From Anaerolineae bacterium (GTDB lineage: Bacteria > Chloroflexota > Anaerolineae > Aggregatilineales > Phototrophicaceae), in assembly GCA_017303635.1 (NCBI GenBank), contig JAFLCG010000005.1, positions 1 through 64,000 of the forward strand: 64,000 bases of DNA. Reading direction: 5' to 3'. Below are positions 54,623-63,363 of the stretch, in pieces (the first letter of the stretch is position 1; each line of letters begins with the position of its first letter). Made by a program: the position numbers and the translations under genes. The notes beneath the pieces are model-generated. The model did no database searches. It was given only the letters and a program-made list of their open reading frames with translations, and was not told the DNA's origin.

Positions 54623-54653
54623 GATATCCCTTAGTCTCTATCCGTATTTGAAG

Positions 54654-56030
54654 TCAATCAACCTGTGCGGCAAAGCGCGCATAGCGATCCCAGACGGCAG
54701 GAGCCAAGGCTAACGCTTCGCGTGCGATTTCCGCCTCATCCAGCGTTAGCAGCTGCCGATCTCGCATCAGCAGTTTACCTGCAACCATCGTACCTGTCAC
54801 CATCGAGGGTTCAAAGCCGAACAGGATATGCCACGGCAGATTACCTTCACTCAACGGGGTATATGGGTGATAGTCCACCAGAATAATGTCTGCAACCGCG
54901 CCGACACTGAGTTCCCCAAAACGCAATTCAGGGAAGAATTGCTCGGTCAAGCGAGCGTTATTGTGAACAGCCATCTTCACAATATCCATGCCATTCGCCC
55001 GCCGAGGATCACGATTGACCAGCTTGTGAAGGAGATAAGCCGTTTTCCACTCTACCCACATAGCATTGCTGAAGCCGTCATTACCCAGACAAATCGGCAT
55101 CTGCTCAGCCATCATGTCATCAAACAACATGGCACCAACAGCGTTATTCATATTCGAGCGCGGCTGATGAGTAATCCAGGTTCCAGAGTCGCGCAGTATA
55201 GCACGTTCCGACTCATCGATATGGACGCAGTGGGCAGCGATGGTCTTTCCGCCCCAGATGCCGTAGTCATGCAAGCGGTTGACAACTCGCATTCCAGATC
55301 GGCCCAGGCTATCCAATTCATCGGCTTCATGTTCCGCCACATGGACGTGGAAGCCTATCCCTTCAGGACGGGCATCCGCACAAGCACGGAGGGATTCATC
55401 ATTGAGGGTGAGGCTGGCATGGAGGCCGAAGGTGCCGCGCACCTGTGAACGGCGATTATCGCGCAGGAAGCGGATATTCTCAGCAATACCGGCATGCATC
55501 TTTTCCATGCCATCACGGTCGGTCACTTCATAGCATAGCACTGCCCGCAACCCGGCAGAATCAACTGCGTCAGCAATGATATCCAAGCTACCGTCAATAG
55601 CGTTGGGGCTGGCGTGGTGATCGATCAGGGTCGTCGTACCGTGTTTGATGGCATCCACAAGACAAACTAGTGCACTCGACCGTACAGCATCGCGGTCAAG
55701 CGCCTTATCGAGAGGCCACCACAGTCGATTGAGAATCGCGGGAAAATCCTCTGGCGCGGGGCCAGGAATCGCCATCCCTCGGGCATAGGCACCGTAAAAA
55801 TGGGTATGGGCACAGATGTTTCCAGGCATTACCCATTGACCATGAGCGCTCAACCGGGGCGTCAGACGGTAGCGGCTCTCCAGATCGCGTTGTGGACCAA
55901 TCTCAGCGATCACCCCGCCACGAATCAAGATCGCATGGTTGGTCAGGATACGATTTTCCGTCCCCCAGCAAATCAGGTTCCCATCTGTTATCAGTAATTC
56001 AGTGGCTTGTGTAGTTGTATCAGTCATCAT
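54654..56030 (-). CDS. ssnA: SsnA-type aminohydrolase
   Basis: An amidohydrolase-superfamily protein of 458 residues. Metal and catalytic residues are visible: HTHFYGAYARGM (~74), FHVHVAEHEADE (~228), AHCVHIDE (~265) and Asp in LGNDGFSNAMW (~318). The segment GPAPEDFPAILNRLWWPLDK is characteristic of SsnA. In the E. coli purine-catabolism island SsnA accompanies YgfK, XdhD, YgeW and YqeA and takes part in anaerobic urate breakdown. Here it lies between a hypothetical gene (6 bp) and npdG (31 bp). The exact substrate is not settled by sequence alone. Confidence 0.9.
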   Translation of the reverse strand: MMTDTTTQATELLITDGNLICWGTENRILTNHAILIRGGVIAEIGPQRDLESRYRLTPRLSAHGQWVMPGNICAHTHFYGAYARGMAIPGPAPEDFPAILNRLWWPLDKALDRDAVRSSALVCLVDAIKHGTTTLIDHHASPNAIDGSLDIIADAVDSAGLRAVLCYEVTDRDGMEKMHAGIAENIRFLRDNRRSQVRGTFGLHASLTLNDESLRACADARPEGIGFHVHVAEHEADELDSLGRSGMRVVNRLHDYGIWGGKTIAAHCVHIDESERAILRDSGTWITHQPRSNMNNAVGAMLFDDMMAEQMPICLGNDGFSNAMWVEWKTAYLLHKLVNRDPRRANGMDIVKMAVHNNARLTEQFFPELRFGELSVGAVADIILVDYHPYTPLSEGNLPWHILFGFEPSMVTGTMVAGKLLMRDRQLLTLDEAEIAREALALAPAVWDRYARFAAQVD

Positions 56031-56036
56031 TTTCCA

Positions 56037-56720
56037 TCACAGCAGGTTATCAAGCGGCAAATGTATATCGACTGGCCCATCTTGCTGCAGCAGCCAATCA
56101 ATAATCTTCTGAACATATGGCGTGGGCGTGGGACGATCAATCAACGTAAATCCAGTATTCGGATCGGTATAAAAAACCGGTGGCACTTCTTCAATGCTAT
56201 CAATATAGTCTCGATCAAACGTACGGGGCAAATCGCGATACTCTTGCTGCCAGGAACGATCATATTTCAGACCGGCTTCGCTGAGCGTATAGTAAACACG
56301 ATCCACATACTTGTCACTTTCACTGTACAAGTCCAAGATGGTCTTTGCATGTACAAAACGGTCCCAAGTGGTGTACACAAAAGAGAGTGAACGTTTGGTT
56401 GTGTTTTCCACCGGAGGGTCTTTCGTTTCGATGAGCCCTAACTGAACTTTATAGTATTGCTCATTGGCCCGCGGATGATTCTTTTCTTTGGGCAGAATGT
56501 CGCGACGGCGCACCAATTCAACGCCACGACATTCTGCAAAATAGTGTACTGCGCCATTTCGTTCCTTGAACGCACCGCTCAAGAAGAACGCGATATACTC
56601 TGCATTTACGCCCCGTGGCATCCGCTTGACAGGGACACGATACCAGCCTTCGTTCAGAATGATTTCCAGATCCCGCTTGCGATTGACTACCCCAACCAGA
56701 ACCCGATCTTCCTGGAACAT
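56037..56720 (-). CDS. Uncharacterised 227-residue protein
   Basis: Not recognised. It begins FQEDRVLVGVVNRKRDLEII and contains FFLSGAFKERNGAVHYFAEC (~46-65), then RRRDILPKEKNHPRANEQYY (~72-91). It has no signal or membrane segment and is rich in charged and aromatic residues, consistent with a soluble, possibly nucleic-acid-related protein. GGTGAG precedes the ATG. It sits six bp before ssnA and 41 bp after the PLP enzyme, so it belongs to the catabolic run. The role is unknown. Confidence 0.7.
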   Translation of the reverse strand: MFQEDRVLVGVVNRKRDLEIILNEGWYRVPVKRMPRGVNAEYIAFFLSGAFKERNGAVHYFAECRGVELVRRRDILPKEKNHPRANEQYYKVQLGLIETKDPPVENTTKRSLSFVYTTWDRFVHAKTILDLYSESDKYVDRVYYTLSEAGLKYDRSWQQEYRDLPRTFDRDYIDSIEEVPPVFYTDPNTGFTLIDRPTPTPYVQKIIDWLLQQDGPVDIHLPLDNLL

Positions 56721-56761
56721 ACTCAGCTCACCTGTTCGAGACGCTGCTGAGATAAGGCAGG

Positions 56762-58147
56762 TTAAGCCCCGCCTGAACCACGTACCGCACGCAAGCGGGC
56801 GTCAATTTCAGCTACATGTTCTTGATGAGCAATCCACCAGGCCGGATCGCGCTGGGCATCCAGTTCATGCACTGTCTTTCCCTGCTGTTCGACCCAGGTG
56901 TAGTACTTCAAGTTGTGCCAGCGTTCCTGGTTATGGCGATTCCCGTCTTGCACCCAATCGGTCTTTTGGGCATGGAAAATGCCCTCCAAGCGACCAACAG
57001 CAGCCGCCTCGTCCAAGGCCCCTTCATGAGCACGTAGCTTATCCATCTCAGAAGGATAACGATCAAAGCCATCAGTTGCCGCCGTGACGATAACATCACC
57101 CTTGCCAAAACCGTAGTACTTGGCCGTCTTAATTGCACCGAGAATATGGCACACACCGCTGATTCCAAAGCACTCACCGAGGCGTTCGACTAATGCAGCA
57201 TCCACGCCGTAACGTTTGACCAGAGTCTCTCGACCAACCGGTTCTGCCAACAGTTGCAAACCACGCACGCAACTCATATCGTCAATACACATCAGGGCAT
57301 CCACATTCCAGACATTGTGAATCCAGGTGACGTGCTTGTCTCCAATGCCCTGAATCTCGTGCGAACCATAGCCGTTATTGAACAATGTCGGGCATTGAAT
57401 CGGCTCTAGGCTAACATGTTTGCAATCAGGATAGACTTGCTTCAAACGGTCAGCCGCTGCGTTTGTACCGCCGCTACCCATCGCCCACACAAAGGCGGCA
57501 GCTTTACCATTACCGATCCCTTTACCCTGTAACTCAGCCAGCAATTCGACGATAGTATTGCCCGTTACGTGGTAGTGAAAACGATAGTTCCCCATCACTT
57601 CAAACTGGTTGAGGATGCGGATATCAGGGTTTTGCTTCAGTTCGTGAGTCTTGTCGTAGATTTCCTTGACATTGCTTTCGGACCCATAGGTCTTGATGAC
57701 CGAAGCACCATAAGATTCGATTCGTTCAAAGCGTTCGCGGCTCATACCTTCCGGCAGCACGACAATGCTCTTGCAGCCCATGCGCCCACCCACCCAGGCA
57801 CCGCCAATGCCATAGTTCCCGGTAGAGGGCCAGACCAGCGTATGCTTGGCAGGATCAACTTCTCCGAAGAGCACCTTTTCTAACAAGACCGAATAAGCCG
57901 CACCCACCTTATGGCTACCGGAAGGAAAGACTTTTCCGGTCAGCACCACGACTTCCGCATCAATCCCTGTCAGTTCATGTGGCAGTACCACATGGGCGAC
58001 TGAATTATCGATTTCGCGCCAGGTGATGTTAAACAGATTTATCGGGTCAAGGGGAGCTGCCACACGAGCCGCATCGGCCTGAGCGCGGATAGCTGGATCC
58101 ATGGTTTGTGGATGCAGCATTTCTTCAAAAGTAGGGCCTGTAATCAA
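56762..58147 (-). CDS. PLP-dependent lyase of the cysteine-synthase/threonine-dehydratase fold
   Basis: A fold-type II PLP enzyme of 461 residues. The Schiff-base lysine is in FPSGSHKVGAAY (~78). The cofactor phosphate loop is GSGGTNAAAD (~230), and ATDGFDRYPSEM is near 390. The C-terminal ~70 residues hold an Arg/Trp-rich tail (RHNQERWHNLKYYTW). It is longer than typical cysteine synthases and belongs to a little-studied group that often travels with YgeW, carbamate kinase and threonine-synthase-like genes. In E. coli that place is taken by YgeX (diaminopropionate ammonia-lyase). An amino-acid ammonia-lyase role is plausible, the substrate unproven. Confidence 0.82.
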   Translation of the reverse strand: MITGPTFEEMLHPQTMDPAIRAQADAARVAAPLDPINLFNITWREIDNSVAHVVLPHELTGIDAEVVVLTGKVFPSGSHKVGAAYSVLLEKVLFGEVDPAKHTLVWPSTGNYGIGGAWVGGRMGCKSIVVLPEGMSRERFERIESYGASVIKTYGSESNVKEIYDKTHELKQNPDIRILNQFEVMGNYRFHYHVTGNTIVELLAELQGKGIGNGKAAAFVWAMGSGGTNAAADRLKQVYPDCKHVSLEPIQCPTLFNNGYGSHEIQGIGDKHVTWIHNVWNVDALMCIDDMSCVRGLQLLAEPVGRETLVKRYGVDAALVERLGECFGISGVCHILGAIKTAKYYGFGKGDVIVTAATDGFDRYPSEMDKLRAHEGALDEAAAVGRLEGIFHAQKTDWVQDGNRHNQERWHNLKYYTWVEQQGKTVHELDAQRDPAWWIAHQEHVAEIDARLRAVRGSGGA

Positions 58148-58162
58148 GATTTTTCTCCGTGT

Positions 58163-58411
58163 TTAACCTACGGTTGAATCGCCATCGTCAATCTGGAGTT
58201 CTTGCTCCAAAGCACGCATCTCATTCTGGACTTCATCACGCTGGCGGGCAAGCTGGCGATAATGGGCCAATTCTCCAGGGGACATATTATCGCTATGGCC
58301 GCCATGCGCCATGATGAGTTCATCAATCTGTTTATCGAGCGTCTCATACTCGATCACCAGCTTGCGATACTCCTGCACCATCCGCATCGAATTGCGATTT
58401 TGTTCACCCAT
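58163..58411 (-). CDS. Small coiled-coil protein (82 residues)
   Basis: Not firmly recognised. Nearly the whole chain is an amphipathic helix rich in Glu, Arg and Gln (EYRKLVIEYETLDKQIDELI, then HYRQLARQRDEVQNEMRALE), separated by an HGGHSDN turn. This is the style of short coiled-coil dimers such as the YdcH/DUF465 group. It lies 15 bp from the PLP gene and 27 bp from the glycosyltransferase, so it is co-transcribed. It may act as a scaffold or protein partner. Confidence 0.65.
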   Translation of the reverse strand: MGEQNRNSMRMVQEYRKLVIEYETLDKQIDELIMAHGGHSDNMSPGELAHYRQLARQRDEVQNEMRALEQELQIDDGDSTVG

Positions 58412-58438
58412 AAGCTTACCCCTCAGCCACAGATAGCT

Positions 58439-59401
58439 CTAACGCTGTGACCCCGGCGTTGATACATCATCGAGATTGGTCTTATCAGCCACGATATACA
58501 GGGGCCGACCGCGTGTTTCGTCATAGATTCGGGCCACATACTGACCCATCACAAACAGAAAGAATAACTGAAACGAACTGAGCAGCAGCAAGAGAACAAT
58601 GGTCGTTGCCTGTCCGCCGAAAAAGGCATCCCCCATGATAAGCCGCAGCACTGCAAAGATAGGGATAGCCAACACGGCGATCAGACCGAGAAAGAAGGAC
58701 ACATAGACCATCACCTGTAACGGAAAGTATGAAAAGCCCGTCACCGCGTCCATCGCAAAACGGACCATCTTCTTGAGGGGATACTTGGTTTCCCCCCATT
58801 CGCGCGCTTCCCGAACATACTGCACACCTGTCTGCTTGAAGCCAATCCAGCTTGTCAAACCGCGAATGAAACGGTTGTGTTCTGGCATGGCGTTGAGCGC
58901 ATCCACCACTTTACGATCCATCAGGCGGAAGTCGCCAGTATCCAATGGAATATCGACATCGGTGATGCGATAGATCAATCGGTAGAACAGTTTGGCAGTC
59001 AGGAGCTTAAACCAGCTTTCACCCTTACGCTGCTCCCGGACAGCATAAACTACCTGATAGCCGGATTTCCAGCGTTCGATCATCTCCAGAATGACTTCAG
59101 GAGGATCCTGAAGGTCGGCATCAATGACCACAACAGCCTGCCCGGATGTATGGTGCAAACCGGCTGTGACTGCCAGTTGATGACCAAAGTTGCGAGCGAA
59201 GTTGACGATCTTGATCCGTTCGTCCTTTTCAGCAACCGCTTTCAGAAGTTCCAGCGAACGATCCCGGCTGCCATCGTTCACACAGACCAGTTCCCAGGCT
59301 TCACCTGTTGAACCCATGACCTCACTGATGCGCTTATGGAGCTTGTCGATATTGCCTTCTTCGTTATAGATAGGGGCAACGATGGAATAAACGGGTTTCA
59401 T
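58439..59401 (-). CDS. Family 2 glycosyltransferase (dolichyl/undecaprenyl-phosphate sugar type)
   Basis: A 320-residue GT-A enzyme. The nucleotide-sugar site begins YSIVAPIYNEEGNIDKL (~5-21), the DxD-like motif is VVIDADLQDPPEVIL (~90), and the acceptor region KGESWFKLLTAKLFYRL is at ~125. Two membrane helices lie at the C-terminus (~230-290), as in GtrB/ArnC-type enzymes that load sugars onto polyprenyl phosphate. Six bp follow the threonine-synthase-like gene. It could supply donors for the GT-C protein at 47288-49786. Confidence 0.88.
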   Translation of the reverse strand: MKPVYSIVAPIYNEEGNIDKLHKRISEVMGSTGEAWELVCVNDGSRDRSLELLKAVAEKDERIKIVNFARNFGHQLAVTAGLHHTSGQAVVVIDADLQDPPEVILEMIERWKSGYQVVYAVREQRKGESWFKLLTAKLFYRLIYRITDVDIPLDTGDFRLMDRKVVDALNAMPEHNRFIRGLTSWIGFKQTGVQYVREAREWGETKYPLKKMVRFAMDAVTGFSYFPLQVMVYVSFFLGLIAVLAIPIFAVLRLIMGDAFFGGQATTIVLLLLLSSFQLFFLFVMGQYVARIYDETRGRPLYIVADKTNLDDVSTPGSQR

Positions 59402-59407
59402 GTAGTC

Positions 59408-60649
59408 TCACCTGCGCGTCAGCGCGCTCTTGACAGATTCCAATGTCGGTTCTACCAGCAGACCTGCGCCAACCGATTGCTGTGCCCGCCGGATATCCTT
59501 TAGACCATTGCCAGTGAGCAACAACGCCACTGATTCAGTCGGCAGGATGTGGCCTTCGCGCCGGGCCTGGGCGGCACCGGCGAAAGCTGCTGCACAAGCG
59601 GGTTCGGCAAAGACACCACTTAACTGGGCCAAACGCGGGATAGCTGCCAGTATAGCCTCATCGGTCACGCTAACGTAAGCCCCTTGCGTTTGCCGAACAG
59701 CCCGCAGCCCTTTGGCGCGGTCCCGCGGCAAGCCAGCCGAGATGCTATCCGCCAGTGTCTGAGCATCTATCGGCTGCATATCCTCAGCACGGATTCCATC
59801 TTTCCAGGCATGATACAACGCAGCGCTGCCCGCCGCTTGCACCCCAATCAGGCGTGGTATCCGGTCAATCCAGCCCAGTTGAAACAGATCATAGAACCCT
59901 TTATACACGCCCGCAATGATATTTCCGTCCCCCACACTGACCACGACGACATCCGGGACGTTCCAACCAAGCTGCTCCGCAATTTCGAAAGCAGATGTCT
60001 TCTTTCCTTCTGTAGTGAAAGGATTCATGGCCGTATTGCGACAGTACCAACCTTCAGCCAGACACATCTGCGTACAGAGATCAAAAGCCTGGTCATAAGT
60101 CCCGTTGACCAACAGCACAGTCGCGCCATAGACCAACAACTGCGCGATCTTGGCTTCAGGCGCACTGGCCGGGACAAAGATAATGGGAGTCTTGCCGACT
60201 GATGCACAAACCCCGGCCAGCGCTGCGGCCGCATTGCCGGTGCTGGCCGTACTGATCGTCTCAATACCCAATTCCATGGCCCGGGCAACAACCATAGCGC
60301 TAGCACGATCCTTGAACGAACCTGTAGGGTTCTGACCATCATCCTTGAGCCACACCCGGGCTACACCCAGTTCAGCAGCTACCCGCGGTGCATCGTAGAA
60401 AGGAGTCCAGCCAACCCTCAGGGGTGGTACAGCAGACCCAGATTCGAGCGGTAGCAGCGATTTGTAGCGCCACATCGAGTTTGGGCCTTCCGCAACAGCC
60501 GCACGATCTACCGTTGTTTTGAGCGCCTCGTAATCGTATAGCACATCCAACGTGCCGACTTCGCCGCAGGCTGGACAGGTATATTGCACCGCGTCCGGCG
60601 CATAAGCCCGATCACAAAGTGGGCAACGCAGTTCTTTGATCTTGGCCAC
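59408..60649 (-). CDS. thrC: Threonine synthase-family PLP enzyme with zinc ribbon
   Basis: A 413-residue fold-type II PLP enzyme. The N-terminus has a zinc ribbon (CPLCDRAY and CPACGEVG, ~9-31), the Schiff-base Lys is in GQNPTGSFKDRASA (~112), the phosphate loop is STASTGNAAAALAG (~138), and VVVSVGDGNIIAGVYKG is at ~235. The length and motifs fit threonine synthase of the zinc-ribbon type. Its location among carbamoyl-phosphate genes, far from thrA/thrB, suggests a catabolic paralogue. The call is at family level. Confidence 0.85.
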   Translation of the reverse strand: MAKIKELRCPLCDRAYAPDAVQYTCPACGEVGTLDVLYDYEALKTTVDRAAVAEGPNSMWRYKSLLPLESGSAVPPLRVGWTPFYDAPRVAAELGVARVWLKDDGQNPTGSFKDRASAMVVARAMELGIETISTASTGNAAAALAGVCASVGKTPIIFVPASAPEAKIAQLLVYGATVLLVNGTYDQAFDLCTQMCLAEGWYCRNTAMNPFTTEGKKTSAFEIAEQLGWNVPDVVVVSVGDGNIIAGVYKGFYDLFQLGWIDRIPRLIGVQAAGSAALYHAWKDGIRAEDMQPIDAQTLADSISAGLPRDRAKGLRAVRQTQGAYVSVTDEAILAAIPRLAQLSGVFAEPACAAAFAGAAQARREGHILPTESVALLLTGNGLKDIRRAQQSVGAGLLVEPTLESVKSALTRR

Positions 60650-60664
60650 AGTCTCGCTAAATCC

Positions 60665-61138
60665 TTATCCGTTCACGGTTCCGAAATGGGCCCGCAGCCG
60701 ATCCGCATAGGGCTTGCGCTCATCGGCAGTTGTTGTGCGAAAGGCAAGGTGGTCTTCGTAAAGCCGATCCCCATGATACCGCGGAAAAACATGCAGATGA
60801 AAATGAAACACTTCTTGATACCCTGCCGGTTCATTATGCTGACGGGTCGAGACACCGTCACACCCATAAACTTGCTTGAAGGCCAAGGCAACCTGCCGCG
60901 CTGCTTCGTAGACATGGATGGAAAGATCAGGCGTCAAGTCATAGATATTCTCGATGTGTTGGTTCGGTATCACCAGCGCATGAGCGGGGGTCCGTAACCA
61001 CCAGCGCCCGTTGATAAACGCCGTAATGTGCTCCGTTTGCCAAAACACATCTGACGGTTCGTTCCAACCGGGATTATCCAGACCACTGACAACCCGGCAG
61101 AATGGACACACATACCCGGCAGGCGCATGGTTATACAT
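60665..61138 (-). CDS. HIT-family hydrolase
   Basis: A 157-residue HIT protein. The active-site triad is HFHLHVFPRYHGD (~107-119), and the first helix contains ALVIPNQHIENIYDL. An N-terminal CPFCRVV motif (~11) could bind zinc with a later His. HIT proteins hydrolyse dinucleotides or aminoacyl and carbamoyl-type phosphoramidates. Between carbamate kinase (5 bp) and the threonine-synthase-like gene (15 bp), it may recycle a nucleotide by-product; this is inference. Confidence 0.9.
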   Translation of the reverse strand: MYNHAPAGYVCPFCRVVSGLDNPGWNEPSDVFWQTEHITAFINGRWWLRTPAHALVIPNQHIENIYDLTPDLSIHVYEAARQVALAFKQVYGCDGVSTRQHNEPAGYQEVFHFHLHVFPRYHGDRLYEDHLAFRTTTADERKPYADRLRAHFGTVNG

Positions 61139-61143
61139 CTGCC

Positions 61144-62094
61144 CTACCCCGGCACAACCCGCGTGCCAGTCTCGCCGCGCAGCGCCCGTGCCAGGTTGGG
61201 AGGATCGGTGATGATGGCAGTTGGCCCACCCATGTGGACAAAATCCACGGCGGCCTCAATTTTGGGCAGCATACTCCCGGGCGCAAAATGCCCTTCAGCC
61301 ATGTACTGGGCGGCCTCTGCCAGGGTCATCTGATCCAGGATGCGCTGATCCGGTTTGTTAAAGTTCAGTGCCACCTTCTCGACCCCAGTTGAGATGATGA
61401 ACAGATCAGCCCGGAGAGTCTGCGCAAGGAGGCTGCTGGCACGGTCTTTATCAATGACGGCATAGGCTCCCTTGAGATCGCCATTCACATCCCGGATGAC
61501 CGGCACGCCGCCCCCGCCCCCGGCAATGATGATATAGCCGGTGTTCAGCAGCGCCCGGATCGCGTTGATCTCCTGAAAGGCCAACGGCTTGGGGGAAGCG
61601 ACCACCCGTCGCCAACCACGCCCTGCATCTTCCATGACTGTCCAGCCTTCGGCCTCAAAACGGCGGGCATCTTCTTCGGTCATAAAACCACCGATAGGCT
61701 TATTGGGTTTCTGGAAGGCCGGATCGTTCGGGTCAACACGTACCTGCGTGACCACCGTCACAATCGTGCGGTTGATGCCCAAGCGCCGGATGGCATTATC
61801 CAACGACTGCTGGAGCATGTAGCCGATCGCGCCCTGGGTATCGGCCACGATCAGATCCAGCGGGACACTGTGCAAGCCTTCGGCTTTGGCAGCAATCTCC
61901 GCCCGGCGCAGGATATAACCCACCTGGGGACCATTGCCGTGGGTGACCACGACATTCCAGCCTTCCGTGATCATATCGGCGACGTGCTTACAGGTTTCGT
62001 TGACGGCCTGCCACTGGTGCGGGACGTCCGGGTTCTTGGGGTCCAGGATGAGGGAATTACCCCCAATTGCCACTAAAGCGAGTTTTTGGGACAT
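61144..62094 (-). CDS. arcC: Carbamate kinase (YqeA/ArcC)
   Basis: Transfers phosphate between carbamoyl phosphate and ADP, making ATP in the catabolic direction. Conserved features are ALVAIGGNSLILDPKN (~5-20), VVVTHGNGPQVGYILRR (~46), GYIIIAGGGGGVPVI (~192), KDRASSLLAQTLRAD (~222), STGVEKVALNFNKPDQ (~242) and GSMLPKIEAAVDFV (~276). The ATG at 62094 gives 316 residues; an upstream ATG at 62151 sits inside a stem-loop and is unlikely. It partners the YgeW-type carbamoyltransferase upstream. Confidence 0.94.
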   Translation of the reverse strand: MSQKLALVAIGGNSLILDPKNPDVPHQWQAVNETCKHVADMITEGWNVVVTHGNGPQVGYILRRAEIAAKAEGLHSVPLDLIVADTQGAIGYMLQQSLDNAIRRLGINRTIVTVVTQVRVDPNDPAFQKPNKPIGGFMTEEDARRFEAEGWTVMEDAGRGWRRVVASPKPLAFQEINAIRALLNTGYIIIAGGGGGVPVIRDVNGDLKGAYAVIDKDRASSLLAQTLRADLFIISTGVEKVALNFNKPDQRILDQMTLAEAAQYMAEGHFAPGSMLPKIEAAVDFVHMGGPTAIITDPPNLARALRGETGTRVVPG

Positions 62095-62151
62095 GGTATC
62101 TAAATACCTTTTTTGGTTAAACCAAACATGGGCGAGATTGGACTCGCCCAT
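62095..62151 (-). promoter_or_regulatory. Leader of arcC with three consecutive stem-loops
   Basis: On the minus strand a nine-bp stem (62128-62136 with 62143-62151), a six-bp palindrome (62113-62125) and a five-bp stem (62095-62099 with 62104-62108) follow one another up to the arcC ATG. The last hairpin contains AGG of the likely ribosome site. A role in translational control or attenuation is inferred from structure only. Confidence 0.5.
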
Positions 62152-62216
62152 ACTCTTTTCGACTCACCAACAACTATTCAAAAGACAATCATCGGTGAGT
62201 TAGGGCGTTCAGTCGT

Positions 62217-63200
62217 CTACCGCATAGTCAGCAGCATAGCGGCTTTCTGGGCGTGCAAGCGGTTTTCGGCTTCGTCGTAGACGATGCTCTGCGGACCATC
62301 GATGACCTCATCGGTCACTTCGATGTTACGGTCAGCGGGCAGGCAGTGCATGTAGACGGCTTCCGGCTTCGCCAGGGCCATCCGGCGGCTGTCCGTAATC
62401 CAGTCGGTATACTGCTTGCCGATCTTGGCGGATTCCATCTTGTCCTCGGTGGTCAGCCAGCAACCCCAGCTCTTGGGATAGACAATATCGGCACCCTTGA
62501 AGCCTTCATCGAAGTCATGCAGGACTTCAAACGATCCACCGCTCTGCTTGGCGAAGTCGGCGGCCTGTCCGACAATATCCGGCATGAGGGCAAACTCTTT
62601 CGGATGAGTCAGGCGGACATTCATACCGAAGCGGGACATCATCAGGATCAGGCTTTGCGGCACGCTCAACGGCTTTTGATAGCTGCTGGCATAGGCATAG
62701 CTGACATTGATGGTCTTGCCGCGCAGATCCCGCCCGAACTTCTCCATGATGGTCATCAGGTCGGCCAGAATCTGGAACGGGTGATAGACATCACACTGCA
62801 TATTCATGACCGGGACGCGACTGGCCTCGGCCACTTCACGAATGTACTGGTTGCCGAACTTCCAGTCACACTGGCGGATGGCGATGCCATCGGTATAGCG
62901 CCCGATGATTTCACCGATTTCCTTGGCGGTATCGCCGTGAGAAATCTGAGTGGTTTCACTATCAATGAACATGGCATGACCGCCAAGCTGGGCCATACCG
63001 GCTTCAAAGCTGGCGCGGGTACGGGTGCTGGTGAAGAAAAACAGCAGTCCCAAGACCTTATCGCGCAGGTAAGCATGGCTTTCACCGGTCGCCCGCTTGC
63101 GCTTCAAGTCCCAGGCCACGTCCAGCAGGGTTTCGATCTCATCTCGCGTCCACTCGGCTTCCGGGGCGATGCTATCGCGCCCGCGCAAATCCGTCTGCAT
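62217..63200 (-). CDS. ygeW: YgeW-like knotted carbamoyltransferase
   Basis: A carbamoyltransferase of 327 residues. The carbamoyl-phosphate loop is FTSTRTRASFE (~56-66), the knotted-family segment is MNMQCDVYHPFQILADL (~131), and SSYQKPLSVPQSLI (~173), PKSWGCWL (~240) and YMHCLPAD (~282) match YgeW. YgeW proteins are usually ~395 residues; this one is shorter, lacking inserts near the N-terminus and around 260-280. The acceptor is not ornithine in the family. With carbamate kinase and the SsnA/Mo-hydroxylase genes it fits a purine or urate breakdown route yielding carbamoyl phosphate. GAGGAG precedes the ATG. Confidence 0.88.
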   Translation of the reverse strand: MQTDLRGRDSIAPEAEWTRDEIETLLDVAWDLKRKRATGESHAYLRDKVLGLLFFFTSTRTRASFEAGMAQLGGHAMFIDSETTQISHGDTAKEIGEIIGRYTDGIAIRQCDWKFGNQYIREVAEASRVPVMNMQCDVYHPFQILADLMTIMEKFGRDLRGKTINVSYAYASSYQKPLSVPQSLILMMSRFGMNVRLTHPKEFALMPDIVGQAADFAKQSGGSFEVLHDFDEGFKGADIVYPKSWGCWLTTEDKMESAKIGKQYTDWITDSRRMALAKPEAVYMHCLPADRNIEVTDEVIDGPQSIVYDEAENRLHAQKAAMLLTMR

Positions 63201-63363
63201 GGTTGACGATTCTCCTCTAGCGAAAAGCGAATGAAACCAGTGTAACCTTACCCCCCGCAGATGCGCTACTCCCTGGTGCAGATTGTCTCACAATCGTGCC
63301 GCCGCATATCCTTACCGGCACTTGGCGGTTGGTGTGGCACAATGACGGTTCGGTCACCGACAA

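Noticed and set aside
62253..63206. 317-codon plus-strand frame
   Set aside because: It mirrors the ygeW gene in the opposite strand; all conserved carbamoyltransferase motifs are on the minus strand.
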